Shown here: positions 17,480-26,947 of the stretch, in pieces
Layout: each line of letters begins with the position of its first letter
Numbering within the stretch: position 1 is the stretch's first letter
Origin: Nocardia carnea
GTDB taxonomy: Bacteria > Actinomycetota > Actinomycetes > Mycobacteriales > Mycobacteriaceae
DNA length: 39,511 nt
Assembly: GCF_029868325.1 (NCBI RefSeq)
Contig: NZ_JARWNW010000193.1
Span: 1-39,511, forward strand
Reading direction: 5' to 3'
The notes under the pieces: model-generated
Told to the model about the DNA's origin: nothing
The model's database searches: none
What the model saw: the letters and a program-made list of their open reading frames with translations, nothing else
Program-made: the position numbers and the translations under genes

Positions 17480-19771
17480 GTGACTGAGCAGGTCGATACG
17501 GTCGCCACCGCCGCCGCACATCCGGATACGCCGCAGCCGTACGCCGAGCTCGGCCTCAAGGACGACGAATACGCCCGGATCCGGGACATCCTGGGTCGCC
17601 GGCCCACCGACGCCGAACTGGCCATGTACTCGGTGATGTGGAGCGAGCACTGCTCCTACAAGTCCTCGAAGGTGCATCTGCGCTATTTCGGGCAAACCAC
17701 CACCGAGGAGATGCGCGCCTCGATGCTCGCGGGTATCGGTGAGAACGCGGGTGTGGTCGATATCGGTGACGGCTGGGCGGTCACCTTCAAGGTGGAGAGC
17801 CACAACCATCCGTCGTATGTCGAGCCGTATCAGGGCGCGGCCACCGGTGTCGGCGGGATCGTCCGCGACATCATGGCGATGGGGGCGCGGCCGATCGCGG
17901 TCATGGATCAGCTGCGGTTCGGCGCCGCGGATGCCGCGGATACCCGCCGGGTGGTCGACGGTGTGGTGCGCGGTATCGGCGGGTACGGCAACTCGCTGGG
18001 TCTGCCGAATATCGGCGGCGAGACCGTGTTCGACGCCTCCTATCAGGGCAATCCGCTGGTGAACGCGCTGTGCGCGGGTGCCATGCGGGTGGAGGATCTG
18101 CATCTGGCGTTCGCGTCCGGTGCCGGTAACAAGATCATCCTGTTCGGTGCGCGGACCGGTCTCGACGGTATCGGCGGTGTCTCGGTACTGGCCTCGGATA
18201 CCTTCTCCGGCGACGAATCCGGCACCGGTCGCAAGAAGCTGCCGAGCGTGCAGGTCGGCGACCCCTTCACCGAGAAGGTCCTCATCGAATGCTGTCTCGA
18301 GCTGTACCATGCCGGACTGGTCGTCGGTATCCAGGATCTCGGCGGCGCCGGACTGTCCTGCGCGACCTCCGAACTGGCCGCCGCGGGTGACGGCGGTATG
18401 CGGATCGAACTGGACCGGGTCCCGTTGCGGGCCGCCGATATGACCCCGGCCGAAATCCTGTCCAGCGAATCGCAGGAACGGATGTGCGCGGTGGTCACGC
18501 CGGAGAACGTCGAGGCGTTCCTGGCGGTCTGTGCCAAATGGGATGTCCTGGCCACGGTGATCGGTGAGGTCACCGACGGTGAGCGACTCGAGGTCACCTG
18601 GCACGGGGAGACCGTGGTGGATGTGCCGCCGCGCACCGTGGCGCACGAGGGGCCGGTATACGAGCGCCCCGTGCAGCGTCCCGGCACCCAGGACGCCCTC
18701 AACGCCGATACCCCGGACAACCTGCCCCGGCCGAAAACCGCCGACGAACTGCGCGACACCCTGCTGAAGATGGTGTCCAGCCCGCAGCTGTGCAGCCGCC
18801 GCTGGATCACCGAACAGTACGACCGCTACGTCCGCGGTAACACCGTCCTCGCCGAATACGCCGACGCCGGCGTGATCCGGGTGGACGAGACAACCGGGCG
18901 CGGAATCGCGCTGGCCACCGACGCCAACGGTCACTACACCAAGCTCGACCCCTACACCGGCGCACGACTGGCGCTGGCCGAGGCGTACCGCAATGTCGCC
19001 ACCACCGGCGCCACCCCGAAGGCCGTCACCAACTGCCTGAATTTCGGGTCGCCGGAGGATCCCGGCGTGATGTGGCAGTTCCAGCAGGCCGTGCGCGGGC
19101 TCGCCGACGGCTGCGCCGAACTCGGCATCCCGGTGACCGGCGGCAATGTCAGCTTCTACAACCAGACCGGCGAGAACGCCATCCTGCCGACCCCCGTGGT
19201 GGGTGTGCTCGGTGTGATCGACGATGTGCACCGGCGTATTCCGACCGGTCTCGGCCTGGAGCCGGGGGAGACCCTGATCCTGCTCGGCGATACCCGCGAC
19301 GAATTCGGTGGTTCGGTCTGGGCGCAGGTCGCGCACGATCATCTGGGCGGGCTGCCGCCGCAGGTGGATCTCGCCCGGGAGAAGTTGCTGGCGGAGGTGC
19401 TCACCGCGGGTTCGCGTGACGGCATGATCAGCGCCGCCCACGATCTGTCCGAGGGCGGTCTGGCGCAGGCCGTGGTCGAGGCCGCGCTGGCCGGCGAAAC
19501 CGGCTGCCGCATCCTGCTGCCGGAGGACGCCGACCCGTTCGTCACGCTGTTCTCCGAATCGGCGGGCCGGGTACTGGTCGCGGTGCCGCGGTCGGAAGAG
19601 ACCCGGTTCACCCGGATGTGCACCGCCCGCGAACTGCCGTGGGTGCGGATCGGGGTGGTGGACCAAGGCGCGGATTCGATCGAGGTACAGGGCCAGTTCT
19701 CGGTGCCGATGACCGAACTCCGCGCCGCCTACGAGGGCACGCTGCCGGCCCTTTTCGGCGGCCACGCCTGA
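17480..19771 (+). CDS. purL: Phosphoribosylformylglycinamidine synthase subunit PurL
   Basis: This 763-aa small-type PurL catalyses ATP-dependent amidation of FGAR with ammonia delivered from PurQ. It contains [16 protein letters not shown], the catalytic-His motif [27 protein letters not shown], the [11 protein letters not shown] and [16 protein letters not shown] segments and the second AIRS-like half with [14 protein letters not shown] and [10 protein letters not shown]. The frame is open far upstream over the M18 gene; the GTG at 17480 is chosen from AAGGAT upstream and the family N-terminus. The length agrees with PurL proteins that need PurS and PurQ. Confidence 0.98.
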   Translation: MTEQVDTVATAAAHPDTPQPYAELGLKDDEYARIRDILGRRPTDAELAMYSVMWSEHCSYKSSKVHLRYFGQTTTEEMRASMLAGIGENAGVVDIGDGWAVTFKVESHNHPSYVEPYQGAATGVGGIVRDIMAMGARPIAVMDQLRFGAADAADTRRVVDGVVRGIGGYGNSLGLPNIGGETVFDASYQGNPLVNALCAGAMRVEDLHLAFASGAGNKIILFGARTGLDGIGGVSVLASDTFSGDESGTGRKKLPSVQVGDPFTEKVLIECCLELYHAGLVVGIQDLGGAGLSCATSELAAAGDGGMRIELDRVPLRAADMTPAEILSSESQERMCAVVTPENVEAFLAVCAKWDVLATVIGEVTDGERLEVTWHGETVVDVPPRTVAHEGPVYERPVQRPGTQDALNADTPDNLPRPKTADELRDTLLKMVSSPQLCSRRWITEQYDRYVRGNTVLAEYADAGVIRVDETTGRGIALATDANGHYTKLDPYTGARLALAEAYRNVATTGATPKAVTNCLNFGSPEDPGVMWQFQQAVRGLADGCAELGIPVTGGNVSFYNQTGENAILPTPVVGVLGVIDDVHRRIPTGLGLEPGETLILLGDTRDEFGGSVWAQVAHDHLGGLPPQVDLAREKLLAEVLTAGSRDGMISAAHDLSEGGLAQAVVEAALAGETGCRILLPEDADPFVTLFSESAGRVLVAVPRSEETRFTRMCTARELPWVRIGVVDQGADSIEVQGQFSVPMTELRAAYEGTLPALFGGHA

Positions 19772-19835
19772 TTCCGGGGCGGGCGTGCCACGCCGGGGGT
19801 GACCCGAGCCACCCGCCGGTAGCGGTTCCGCCCGC

Positions 19836-19841
19836 CATACT
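19836..19841 (+). promoter_or_regulatory. -10-like box of the membrane hydrolase operon
   Basis: CATACT sits at -12 to -7 from the GTG at 19848. It is close to TANNNT and there is no Shine-Dalgarno sequence. Confidence 0.4.
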
Positions 19842-19847
19842 GGATAG

Positions 19848-21587
19848 GTGCTGGAGACCGCGGACACAGTGACCCGATTGCGGTCGCGCTGTATCGCGGT
19901 GATCGAGCGAGTCGAGCGGATCGTCGACCTGAACTATGTGGGTCTGGTGGTCGCGACGGTGTTCTTCGCGCTGTCGGTGACGCCGTCGCTGCTACCGCGC
20001 GACTGGATGTTCCAGGGTCTGATCAGTGGAATCAACGCGGCCATCGGCTACGGCGTGGGGTGTCTGCTGGAATGGCTGTTCCGGTTGTGGATCCGGCCCC
20101 GGCTCGCCCGGATTCCCGCCCCGCCCCGCTGGACTCGGTACGCGCTGAAGTCCGCGGTACTGCTCAGCGCCGCGCTGGGGGCCGCCTACATGCTCGTCCA
20201 GTCGGCGCACTGGCAGCGGGAAATCGCGGCGTTGATGGGGATGGAAGGCACCACGACCCCGGCGTATCTGCGGACCGGCGGGTTGAGCCTGGCCATCGGC
20301 ATCCTCGTCGTCGCCGCGTATCGCACCGTGCGCGAACTCATCCTCTTCTTCGCCCGGCAGTTGAACCGCTGGGTGCGGATACCGCGGGAGCTGGCGCCCT
20401 CGGCCGGGGCGCTGGTGCTGGTCCTGCTGGTGGTGACCCTGTTCAACGGTGTGGCCACCCGCGCTTTCTTCGCCGTCGCCAATTCCGCGTTCAGCGTTCG
20501 TAACGACACCACCTCCGAGTATGCGAGCCCACCACAGCTGCCGGAACGGTCCGGCAGCCCGGATTCGCTGGCGGCGTGGGACACCCTCGGCTTCGAGGGC
20601 CGCTGGTTCGTTTCGCACGGTCCGAGCGCGGAACGGATCTCCTGGGTCACCGGCCGCCCGGCCCGCGAACCGATCCGCGCCTATATAGGGCTCGAGTCTG
20701 TCGCCGATACCGAGCAGACCCAGGCCGAACTCGCCGTCGCCGAACTGGAACGAACCGGTGCCTTCGATCGCGAGGCGCTGGTCGTGGTCACCACCACCGG
20801 CACGGGCTGGGTCAATTCCATGGCGGCCAACGCGATCGAGTACATGTACGGCGGCGATACCGCCATCGTGGCCACCCAGTACTCGTATCTGCCCAGCGCA
20901 CTGTCCTTCCTGGCCGACCGCGGCAAGGCTGCCGCCGCCGGCCGCGAACTGTTCGACGCGGTATACGAACGGACCCGCACCCGCGCGCCCGAAGACCGGC
21001 CGAAACTGCTGGTGTACGGGGAAAGTCTCGGTTCGCAAGGGTCGGAGGCCGCGTTCGACGGACTGGCCGATCTGCGTGCGAAGGTCGACGGCGCGCTCTG
21101 GGTCGGCCCGCCCAACTCCAACCGGCTGTGGCAGCAATTCGTCAGCCGCCGCGACCCGGGCTCCCCGGAGACGCGGCCGGTGTACGCCGACGGGCTGGTG
21201 ATCCGGTTCGCCACCGACGCCGCCGATCTCGCCCGCCCCGGCCCGGAATGGCGGGCCCCGCGGATTGCCTATCTGCAACATGCCTCCGACCCGATCGTCT
21301 GGTGGTCGACGGATCTCCTCTTCAGCCGGCCGGACTGGCTGTCCGAGCCGCGCGGCGTGGATGTCTCCCCGCGGATGCGCTGGGCGCCGCTGGTCACGTT
21401 CTGGCAGGTCTCCGCGGACCTCACGAACGCCCAGGGTGTCCGGGACGGGCACGGACACCGATACGGGAGCCTCGTCATGGACGCCTGGGCCGCGGTCGCT
21501 CGCCCGCCCGGCTGGAACCCCGAACTGGCCGAACGGGTCAGGCTCGAGATCGAGGCATACGAGGCCTACGAGCGCGAGCTGAAATGA
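19848..21587 (+). CDS. Membrane alpha/beta-hydrolase (Abhydrolase_9 family)
   Basis: This 579-aa protein has an N-terminal membrane domain with about four to five helices (about 23-50, 56-80, 103-123, 143-163, 185-210) and a C-terminal alpha/beta hydrolase domain. The nucleophile motif is GESLGSQGSEAAF (Ser393); later HASDPIVWW and DGHGHRYG carry the probable acid and His. This is the Abhydrolase_9_N plus Abhydrolase_9 arrangement of mycobacteria and relatives, of unknown substrate, perhaps a lipid. Its stop overlaps the CPBP start by 4 bp (ATGA), so it heads a coupled three-gene operon placed between purL and purF. Confidence 0.85.
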   Translation: MLETADTVTRLRSRCIAVIERVERIVDLNYVGLVVATVFFALSVTPSLLPRDWMFQGLISGINAAIGYGVGCLLEWLFRLWIRPRLARIPAPPRWTRYALKSAVLLSAALGAAYMLVQSAHWQREIAALMGMEGTTTPAYLRTGGLSLAIGILVVAAYRTVRELILFFARQLNRWVRIPRELAPSAGALVLVLLVVTLFNGVATRAFFAVANSAFSVRNDTTSEYASPPQLPERSGSPDSLAAWDTLGFEGRWFVSHGPSAERISWVTGRPAREPIRAYIGLESVADTEQTQAELAVAELERTGAFDREALVVVTTTGTGWVNSMAANAIEYMYGGDTAIVATQYSYLPSALSFLADRGKAAAAGRELFDAVYERTRTRAPEDRPKLLVYGESLGSQGSEAAFDGLADLRAKVDGALWVGPPNSNRLWQQFVSRRDPGSPETRPVYADGLVIRFATDAADLARPGPEWRAPRIAYLQHASDPIVWWSTDLLFSRPDWLSEPRGVDVSPRMRWAPLVTFWQVSADLTNAQGVRDGHGHRYGSLVMDAWAAVARPPGWNPELAERVRLEIEAYEAYERELK

Positions 21588-22261
21588 GAATCCGGGTCGT
21601 CGCCGCACTGGCCGCGCCGCTGCTGTGGAACAACTGGCTGCTGCCGCGGCTCGGGCTGGATCGCCGCGGCCGGACCGCTGCCGGTGCCCTCGCGGCGACC
21701 GGATACGCAATTGCGTTGCGCAGCCGCCCGAACTGGTTCTCCGCGCGCGGAGCCGGTGTCGGGATCGGCTGCGCCGCGCTGGTTGCGGCCGGGTACGCGG
21801 TGGCGTTCGCGGTACCTGCCGTGCGCCGCTCGCTGTCCGGGCCGGGAGACCGCGCGGCGGATGTGAGCACTGTGGAGTGGGTCGCGGTGCATATCCCGCT
21901 CGGCACCGCCTACACCGAAGAACTGATCTTCCGCGCCACCCTGGACCCGTTGCTGGACAGGGAATTAGGAACGCTTGCCGGCATCGTCTCGGGCAGCGCG
22001 GCGTTCGGACTGTGGCATATCCATCCCGCCCGCACCGCGGGCGACAGCGTGCTCGGCACAGTGATTTTCACCGGCGCCGCCGGGGCGGTGTTCGGCATGT
22101 TGCGCCGGTGGACGGGCAGCGCCACCGCGCCCGCCCTGCTGCATTGGGCGGTGAATGCGGGCGGTGCCGTGTTCGCCCGGCTCGACTCCGTTCGCGTGGC
22201 GCCGGTTTCATCCGTTTCCGGCGGGCGCGGCCGTCGCGAAAGTGACACACTTCGCCGGTGA
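21584..22261 (+). CDS. CPBP family intramembrane glutamic protease
   Basis: This 225-aa membrane protein has the three CPBP/Abi (Rce1-like) motifs: EELIFR (Glu112-Glu113 to Arg117), the His motif in FGLWHIHPAR, and HWAVNAGG. Hydrophobic segments lie at about 3-20, 35-75, 95-110 and 125-200. The family cleaves within membranes; some members protect bacteria from their own bacteriocins, others mature peptides. Both ends overlap neighbours by 4 bp. The reading frame extends far upstream inside the hydrolase gene, but the ATG in ATGA is the natural coupled start. Confidence 0.85.
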   Translation: MRIRVVAALAAPLLWNNWLLPRLGLDRRGRTAAGALAATGYAIALRSRPNWFSARGAGVGIGCAALVAAGYAVAFAVPAVRRSLSGPGDRAADVSTVEWVAVHIPLGTAYTEELIFRATLDPLLDRELGTLAGIVSGSAAFGLWHIHPARTAGDSVLGTVIFTGAAGAVFGMLRRWTGSATAPALLHWAVNAGGAVFARLDSVRVAPVSSVSGGRGRRESDTLRR

Positions 22262-22746
22262 GGTTGATCGACAGCGACGGATACGGTGTGGAGCTCACGG
22301 TTGCCGGATATCAGTTTCCGGACCATATCGATCCGCGAATCAGGTACAGCTGGCTGATAATCGCCGGAACCGCGAACTGCCCCGAGGGGAACTGGTCCTT
22401 CCGCTGGCAGGCATTGACCCTCGACGATGCGGTCGAACTGGCCGAATGGCTACGGCGTATCGCCGCCGCCGAACCCGGCGACCCGCTACCGGAGCCCGCG
22501 CGGCTCGAGTTCACCGAACCCAATCTGAGCTTCACCGCCCTGTCCGCCGCCGGTGCGGTGGAATTGCGGATCGGCCTGGACCTCGAATTCTCGCCGCCCT
22601 GGAACCGGCGCGTGGCGGCAGGCGAGCCCACCGTTGTCGCCGCGCGGCTCGGCCAGGCGGAACTGGCGGCCGCGGCCGCGGATCTCGAGGCCGAAATGGG
22701 CAGTTATCTGCCACCCGGTGGCCGGCTGCTCGGCCGCGTTCGCTGA
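22258..22746 (+). CDS. WapI-like immunity family protein
   Basis: This 162-aa soluble protein begins with GTG overlapping the CPBP stop (GTGA). Its pattern, DGYGVELTVAGYQFPD, then WLIIAG, EGNWSF, and DAVELAEWLRRIAA, resembles proteins annotated as the WapI immunity family, named for the Bacillus subtilis antidote to the WapA tRNase. The second half is beta-rich (ARLEFTEPNLSFTAL, VELRIGLDLEFSPPW). No toxin gene is near. Many family members occur alone, so an immunity role is only a possibility. The assignment rests on remembered motif similarity and not on a search. Confidence 0.6.
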   Translation: MRLIDSDGYGVELTVAGYQFPDHIDPRIRYSWLIIAGTANCPEGNWSFRWQALTLDDAVELAEWLRRIAAAEPGDPLPEPARLEFTEPNLSFTALSAAGAVELRIGLDLEFSPPWNRRVAAGEPTVVAARLGQAELAAAAADLEAEMGSYLPPGGRLLGRVR

Positions 22747-23063
22747 CTCGCGGGCCGGGTTGCGCCAGAAGTGCTACGCCGGGTGATATCGCCCACGTTG
22801 CGCCCGGCCGTCCACGAGGCTTATGGGCCGCGGCCCTGGCAGGTGCCGCGGACGGGATGCTCCGGCAGGCATATCGTGACGGAACGCGCGGCCGGACCCC
22901 ACTGTTCATGCAGGTGAAGGGCAGGTTGATCGAGTGTGGCGGTTTGCCGGCTCGGGGTTGCCCGCGCGCGTGGCGAAGTTGCTGGGATCGCGATTCGACC
23001 GGTCCGACCGCGCTTGCTGTCGAGGTGCTGATCCGATGCCGCTTCCGGGACATGCACCCGTAG
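22747..23063. other. Gene-free interval before purF
   Basis: About 320 bp without a convincing gene. Both strands have open frames but with unnatural composition. No repeat, tRNA or riboswitch was recognised; the purF -10 box follows directly. Confidence 0.35.
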
Positions 23064-23069
23064 AATGTC
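23064..23069 (+). promoter_or_regulatory. -10 box of purF
   Basis: TAGAAT is close to the consensus TATAAT, and an AGGGAG Shine-Dalgarno sequence (23095-23100) lies 6 nt before the GTG at 23107. The leader would be about 30 nt. Confidence 0.5.
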
Positions 23070-23106
23070 GGTTGCCCCCCACACCCGCCCGACCAGGGAG
23101 CGCACG

Positions 23107-24702
23107 GTGACCCTCGCCGACCGATCGGCCCTCAGCAATCCCACCGCAACCGAGGAGACGGAGAACCCGCCTCGTGAGGAATGCGGAGTCTTCGGAGTCT
23201 GGGCTCCGGGGGAGGACGTGGCCAAACTCACCTACTACGGCCTGTATGCGTTGCAGCACCGCGGTCAGGAGGCGGCGGGTATCGCGGTCTCCGACGGGTC
23301 GCAGGTGCTGGTCTTCAAAGATCTCGGCCTGGTGAGCCAGGTTTTCGACGAGCAAACCCTCGCCGCCATGCCCGGCCATGTCGCTGTCGGCCACTGCCGG
23401 TATTCGACCACCGGCGCCACCACCTGGGAGAACGCACAGCCGATCTTCCGGACCACCGCCGTCGGCTCCGGGCTCGCGCTCGGCCACAACGGCAACCTGG
23501 TCAACACTGCCGAATTGGCCGACCGGGCGCGTGAACTCGGCCTGGTCGGCGGCCCCGGTCGTCCCGGCGCCGTCTCGGCCACCTCCGATTCCGATGTGAT
23601 GACCGCCCTGCTGGCCCATGCCGCCGCCGATTCGAGTATCGAGCAGGCCGCGATGGAGTTGCTGCCCACCGTGCGCGGCGCGTTCTGCCTGACCTTCATG
23701 GACGAGCACACCCTCTACGCCGCCCGCGACCCGCACGGCGTGCGTCCGCTGGTCCTCGGCCGGCTGGACCGGGGCTGGGTCGTCGCCAGCGAAACCGCCG
23801 CCCTCGATATCGTGGGCGCTTCCTTCGTCCGCGAGATCGAGCCCGGGGAACTGCTGGCCATCGACGCCGACGGCGTGCGGTCGCTGCGTTTCGCCAACCC
23901 CGAACCCAAGGGGTGCGTATTCGAATACGTGTACCTGGCCCGTCCGGACAGTGCTATAGCCGGGCGTTCCGTCCATGCGACGCGGGTCGAGATCGGCCGC
24001 CGCCTCGCCGGTGAACACCCCGTCGACGCCGACCTGGTGATTCCCGTCCCGGAATCCGGTACACCGGCCGCGGTGGGCTACGCCCAGGGCTCCGGTGTGC
24101 CCTACGGGCAGGGCCTGATGAAGAACGCCTACGTCGGCCGCACCTTCATCCAGCCCAGCCAGACCATCCGGCAACTCGGAATCCGGTTGAAACTCAACCC
24201 CTTGCGTGAGGTGATCCGGGGTAAGCGGCTGATCGTGGTCGACGATTCCATCGTCCGCGGTAACACCCAGCGTGCCCTGATCCGGATGCTGCGCGAAGCG
24301 GGCGCCCTCGAGATTCATGTCCGGATCGCTTCGCCACCGGTCAAGTGGCCGTGTTTCTACGGAATCGATTTCGCCTCCCGTGCGGAACTGGTCGCCAACA
24401 ACGCGGGTACCGACCCGGACGGCCCCGCCGGTACCCCCGCCGACCCGGCGGCGCTGCACGAAATGGTCGAGGGCGTACGCCGGTCCATCGGCGCCGACAC
24501 CCTGGGCTACATCTCGCTCGACGGCATGATCGCCGCCACCGAACAGCCCAGTTCCCGGCTGTGTGCCGCATGTTTCGACGGCCACTACCCGATCCCGTTG
24601 CCCACCGAAGCCTCCATCGGCAAGAACCTCCTGGAATTCGGCGGCCGCTCCCCGGGCCTGCTCACCGAGAACGCCAACGCCAGCGCCCTCAGCCGGCCGT
24701 AG
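23107..24702 (+). CDS. purF: Amidophosphoribosyltransferase
   Basis: This 531-aa enzyme makes 5-phosphoribosylamine from PRPP and glutamine, the first committed purine step. A short leader precedes EECGVFGVW; Cys26 becomes the N-terminal nucleophile after propeptide cleavage. The glutaminase domain shows YYGLYALQHRGQEAAGIAV and GHCRYSTTG; the phosphoribosyltransferase domain has the PRPP motif LIVVDDSIVRGNT. Cysteines in CVFEYVYLARPDS, PPVKWPCFYG and SRLCAACFDG match those that bind a 4Fe-4S cluster in the Bacillus-type enzyme. An ATG 14 codons upstream is in frame, but AGGGAG 6 nt before the GTG decides the start. Confidence 0.97.
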   Translation: MTLADRSALSNPTATEETENPPREECGVFGVWAPGEDVAKLTYYGLYALQHRGQEAAGIAVSDGSQVLVFKDLGLVSQVFDEQTLAAMPGHVAVGHCRYSTTGATTWENAQPIFRTTAVGSGLALGHNGNLVNTAELADRARELGLVGGPGRPGAVSATSDSDVMTALLAHAAADSSIEQAAMELLPTVRGAFCLTFMDEHTLYAARDPHGVRPLVLGRLDRGWVVASETAALDIVGASFVREIEPGELLAIDADGVRSLRFANPEPKGCVFEYVYLARPDSAIAGRSVHATRVEIGRRLAGEHPVDADLVIPVPESGTPAAVGYAQGSGVPYGQGLMKNAYVGRTFIQPSQTIRQLGIRLKLNPLREVIRGKRLIVVDDSIVRGNTQRALIRMLREAGALEIHVRIASPPVKWPCFYGIDFASRAELVANNAGTDPDGPAGTPADPAALHEMVEGVRRSIGADTLGYISLDGMIAATEQPSSRLCAACFDGHYPIPLPTEASIGKNLLEFGGRSPGLLTENANASALSRP

Positions 24703-24793
24703 CACGGCCCGGTCGCCGGCCGTCTCCGGCGGTGCCTGGGTTCGGCCCGCACGCAAACCTAGGGGTAGCACCCCGCGCGCCGGAGCCGCGCCA

Positions 24794-24799
24794 TAGACT
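24794..24799 (+). promoter_or_regulatory. -10 box of purM
   Basis: TAGACT lies 47 nt before the purM ATG, giving a leader of about 40 nt that includes GGAG. Confidence 0.4.
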
Positions 24800-24846
24800 C
24801 AGACCAGGCAATTATCCGCGGATTCGGTTTGGAGCTTCCCCCGACA

Positions 24847-25926
24847 ATGACTGAGCAGAACGCTACCGGTGCCGGTGCCTCCTATGCCGAAGCCGGCGTG
24901 GATATCGAGGCGGGTGACCGGGCCGTCGAGTTGTTCGCGCCGCTGGCGCGTAAGGCCACCCGCCCCGAGGTACAGGGCGGGCTGGGTGGTTTCGCCGGGC
25001 TGTTCGCGCTGAAGAAGAACTATCGGGAGCCTCTGCTCGCCTCCTCCACCGACGGTGTGGGCACCAAGATTGCGGTCGCGCAGGCGATGGACAAGCACGA
25101 CACCGTCGGCCTGGATCTGGTGGCCATGGTCGTCGACGATCTGGTGGTGTGCGGTGCCGAACCACTGTTCCTGCAGGATTACATCGCGGTCGGCAAGGTG
25201 GTGCCGGAACGGGTCGCCGAATTGGTCTCCGGTATCGCCGAGGGGTGTGTGCGCGCCGGGTGCGCGTTGCTGGGCGGGGAAACCGCCGAACACCCGGGGA
25301 TGATGGGCGCCCAGGATTACGATCTGTCGGCCACCGGCGTCGGTGTGGTGGAGGCCGATGAACTCCTCGGCCCGGACCGGGTACGCCCCGGCGATGTGGT
25401 GATCGCCATGGGATCGTCCGGTCTGCATTCCAACGGCTACAGCCTGGCACGCAAGGTGCTGCTGGAGATCGACCGGATGGCGTTGAGCGGGCATGTGGAA
25501 GAGTTCGGCCGCACCCTCGGTGAGGAACTGCTGGAACCGACCCGGATCTACGCCAAGGACTGCCTGGCGCTGATCGCCGAGACCGATGTCCGCACCTTCG
25601 CGCATATCACCGGCGGTGGCCTGGCGGCCAACCTGGCGCGGGTACTGCCGGCCGGGCTGGTGGCCGAACTGGACCGCGGATCGTGGAGCCCGGCACCGGT
25701 GTTCAAGATGATCGCGCAACGGGGCCGCGTGGACCGGGCCGAGATGGAGAAGACGTTCAACATGGGCGTCGGAATGGTGGCCGTGGTGGCCCCCGAGGAC
25801 GTCGACCGGGCGCTGGCCGTGCTCACCGCACGCCATATCGAATGCTGGACACTGGGTACGGTGAAGAAAGCCAAGGACGCCGATGCACCGCGTACGGTCC
25901 TCCTGGGCGACCATCCCCGTTTCTGA
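24847..25926 (+). CDS. purM: Phosphoribosylformylglycinamidine cyclo-ligase (AIR synthetase)
   Basis: This 359-aa enzyme closes the imidazole ring of FGAM with ATP to give AIR. It has SYAEAGVDIEAGDRAVEL, the LLASSTDGVGTKIAVA loop, GLDLVAMVVDDLVVCGAEPLFLQDYIAVGK, GCALLGGETAEHPGMM, and the C-terminal ITGGGLAANLARVLP and FNMGVGMV. The ATG at 24847 starts the usual N-terminus; an in-frame TTG 6 codons upstream would include the GGAG sequence in the coding region and is less likely. purF lies 144 bp upstream, and a cruciform-like terminator follows. Confidence 0.98.
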   Translation: MTEQNATGAGASYAEAGVDIEAGDRAVELFAPLARKATRPEVQGGLGGFAGLFALKKNYREPLLASSTDGVGTKIAVAQAMDKHDTVGLDLVAMVVDDLVVCGAEPLFLQDYIAVGKVVPERVAELVSGIAEGCVRAGCALLGGETAEHPGMMGAQDYDLSATGVGVVEADELLGPDRVRPGDVVIAMGSSGLHSNGYSLARKVLLEIDRMALSGHVEEFGRTLGEELLEPTRIYAKDCLALIAETDVRTFAHITGGGLAANLARVLPAGLVAELDRGSWSPAPVFKMIAQRGRVDRAEMEKTFNMGVGMVAVVAPEDVDRALAVLTARHIECWTLGTVKKAKDADAPRTVLLGDHPRF

Positions 25927-25956
25927 GTCGATCCGGTAGCCCGGGTCTGAGCATGT

Positions 25957-25998
25957 GTTCCCTGCGTTCGCGGCGGCGGCCGCCGCGATTGTGGGAAC
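25957..25998 (+). terminator. Nested hairpin after purM
   Basis: The inner stem has 9-bp arms CGCGGCGGC and GCCGCCGCG around a single G; the outer arms GTTCCC and GGGAAC are separated from it by 6-nt internal loops on each side. It begins 30 bp after the purM stop. Confidence 0.55.
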
Positions 25999-26535
25999 GA
26001 TCGGGCGGCACCGGCGGTTCATGCGCGGCCGGGTTGTGGTCTCGGCGCCCGGCCCGGCCCGCGGTAAGCGGTAAGTAGGCCGGCCGGGCCGATCCGCAGA
26101 TGCCGGGCGACCGCGCCTGGGATCTTTCCGCCGCGCTCGTATCGTGCCCGACTGTCCGGGCGCGGTGATCGAGATAGGCACCGGTACGCGGGTGGCCCCG
26201 GCGGGTGTAGTCGCCCGGCCGGCAAACCGGGTTGCCCGGGAAACGAGACGACGGACCCCATAGCCGCGTGAGCAGCACCGCTCGACCGTAACGTGAACCG
26301 ATGGGCCGTCGAACAGTGCGGCTATCGATGTGCGGACGAAGCGATCCTTCGTCTGCGAGCCATCGGCCCGACGTTGGGGAGTATGAACTGGCGACCCGTT
26401 GGTGCGGGTCGCCTGCTCACACGTTGTTCCGATTCGGCGCTGCCGGCAGGTACCGTTCGGACCGACTCGCCGGTTCACGTCATCCACCGCCCGGAAACCC
26501 GGCGGGGAACGGCGCGAACCGGCGTCAACGGCCAA
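25999..26535. other. Gene-free region with several stem-loops
   Basis: No credible gene is present in about 540 bp. Three dyads stand out: CGGCCCGGCC with GGCCGGGCCG (26050-26091, 22-nt loop containing two GCGGTAA copies), GCGGACGAAG with CTTCGTCTGC (26332-26356, one G-U pair), and GGCGACCCG with CGGGTCGCC (26390-26413, perfect). The density of dyads suggests a structured RNA or several protein-binding sites, but no known RNA family was recognised. Confidence 0.5.
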
Positions 26536-26559
26536 GGGGGAGGCCTATCGGCCTCCCCC
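26536..26559. terminator. Hairpin after the DUF3073 gene
   Basis: A perfect 10-bp stem, GGGGGAGGCC with GGCCTCCCCC, has a TATC loop and lies 16 bp past the DUF3073 stop. It could act on either strand. Confidence 0.65.
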
Positions 26560-26575
26560 CGAACGGTTTACCTGA

Positions 26576-26785
26576 TCAGCGGCGCCAGTCGTCGTAGTTG
26601 TCGTCCTCGTCCCATTTGGACAAGGAGTCGTCCGCGTCGTGCTCATCCGACAGGACTCCACCACGGCGGGCGTTGTCACTACCGGAAAGCTCGCGCTGAA
26701 GGCTCGAGAAGTCGGTCGTCGGCGAGCTGTACTTCAGCTCGCGAGCGACCTTGGTCTGCTTTGCCTTAGCCCGGCCACGGCCCAT
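26576..26785 (-). CDS. DUF3073 family protein
   Basis: This 69-aa protein starts MGRGRAKAKQTKVARELKYSS, the diagnostic basic N-terminus of actinobacterial DUF3073, followed by SSLQRELSG and a very acidic C-terminus (SKWDEDDNYDDWRR). The function is unknown; the charge asymmetry suggests binding to RNA, ribosome or nucleoid. Upstream codons in the same frame are open, but the ATG at 26785 has GAGGGGG upstream and begins the conserved part. An AT-rich stretch near 26840-26870 probably holds its promoter. Its position next to purM is conserved with M. tuberculosis. Confidence 0.9.
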   Translation of the reverse strand: MGRGRAKAKQTKVARELKYSSPTTDFSSLQRELSGSDNARRGGVLSDEHDADDSLSKWDEDDNYDDWRR

Positions 26786-26947
26786 GGCTGACCCCCTCGC
26801 GTCACAGCGGGGCGGCCTGGGGATTGGTGGCGGCCCCGTTCGAATTAATATCTTCCTGACAGACACTTTAGCGCGTGTCCGGCCGTTGCGCCTCCATGAG
26901 TCGGCTATCCGGTGTATCGACCGACCGGTTTGCCGATGTTTCGCCGC

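Noticed and set aside
17456..19867. 803-codon minus-strand frame opposite purL
   Set aside because: Same explanation: antisense open frames are common in high-GC DNA, and composition is unlike a natural protein.
22532..23053. Minus-strand ORF in the gap before purF
   Set aside because: Arg/Pro/Ala-rich with no recognisable motif or ribosome site.
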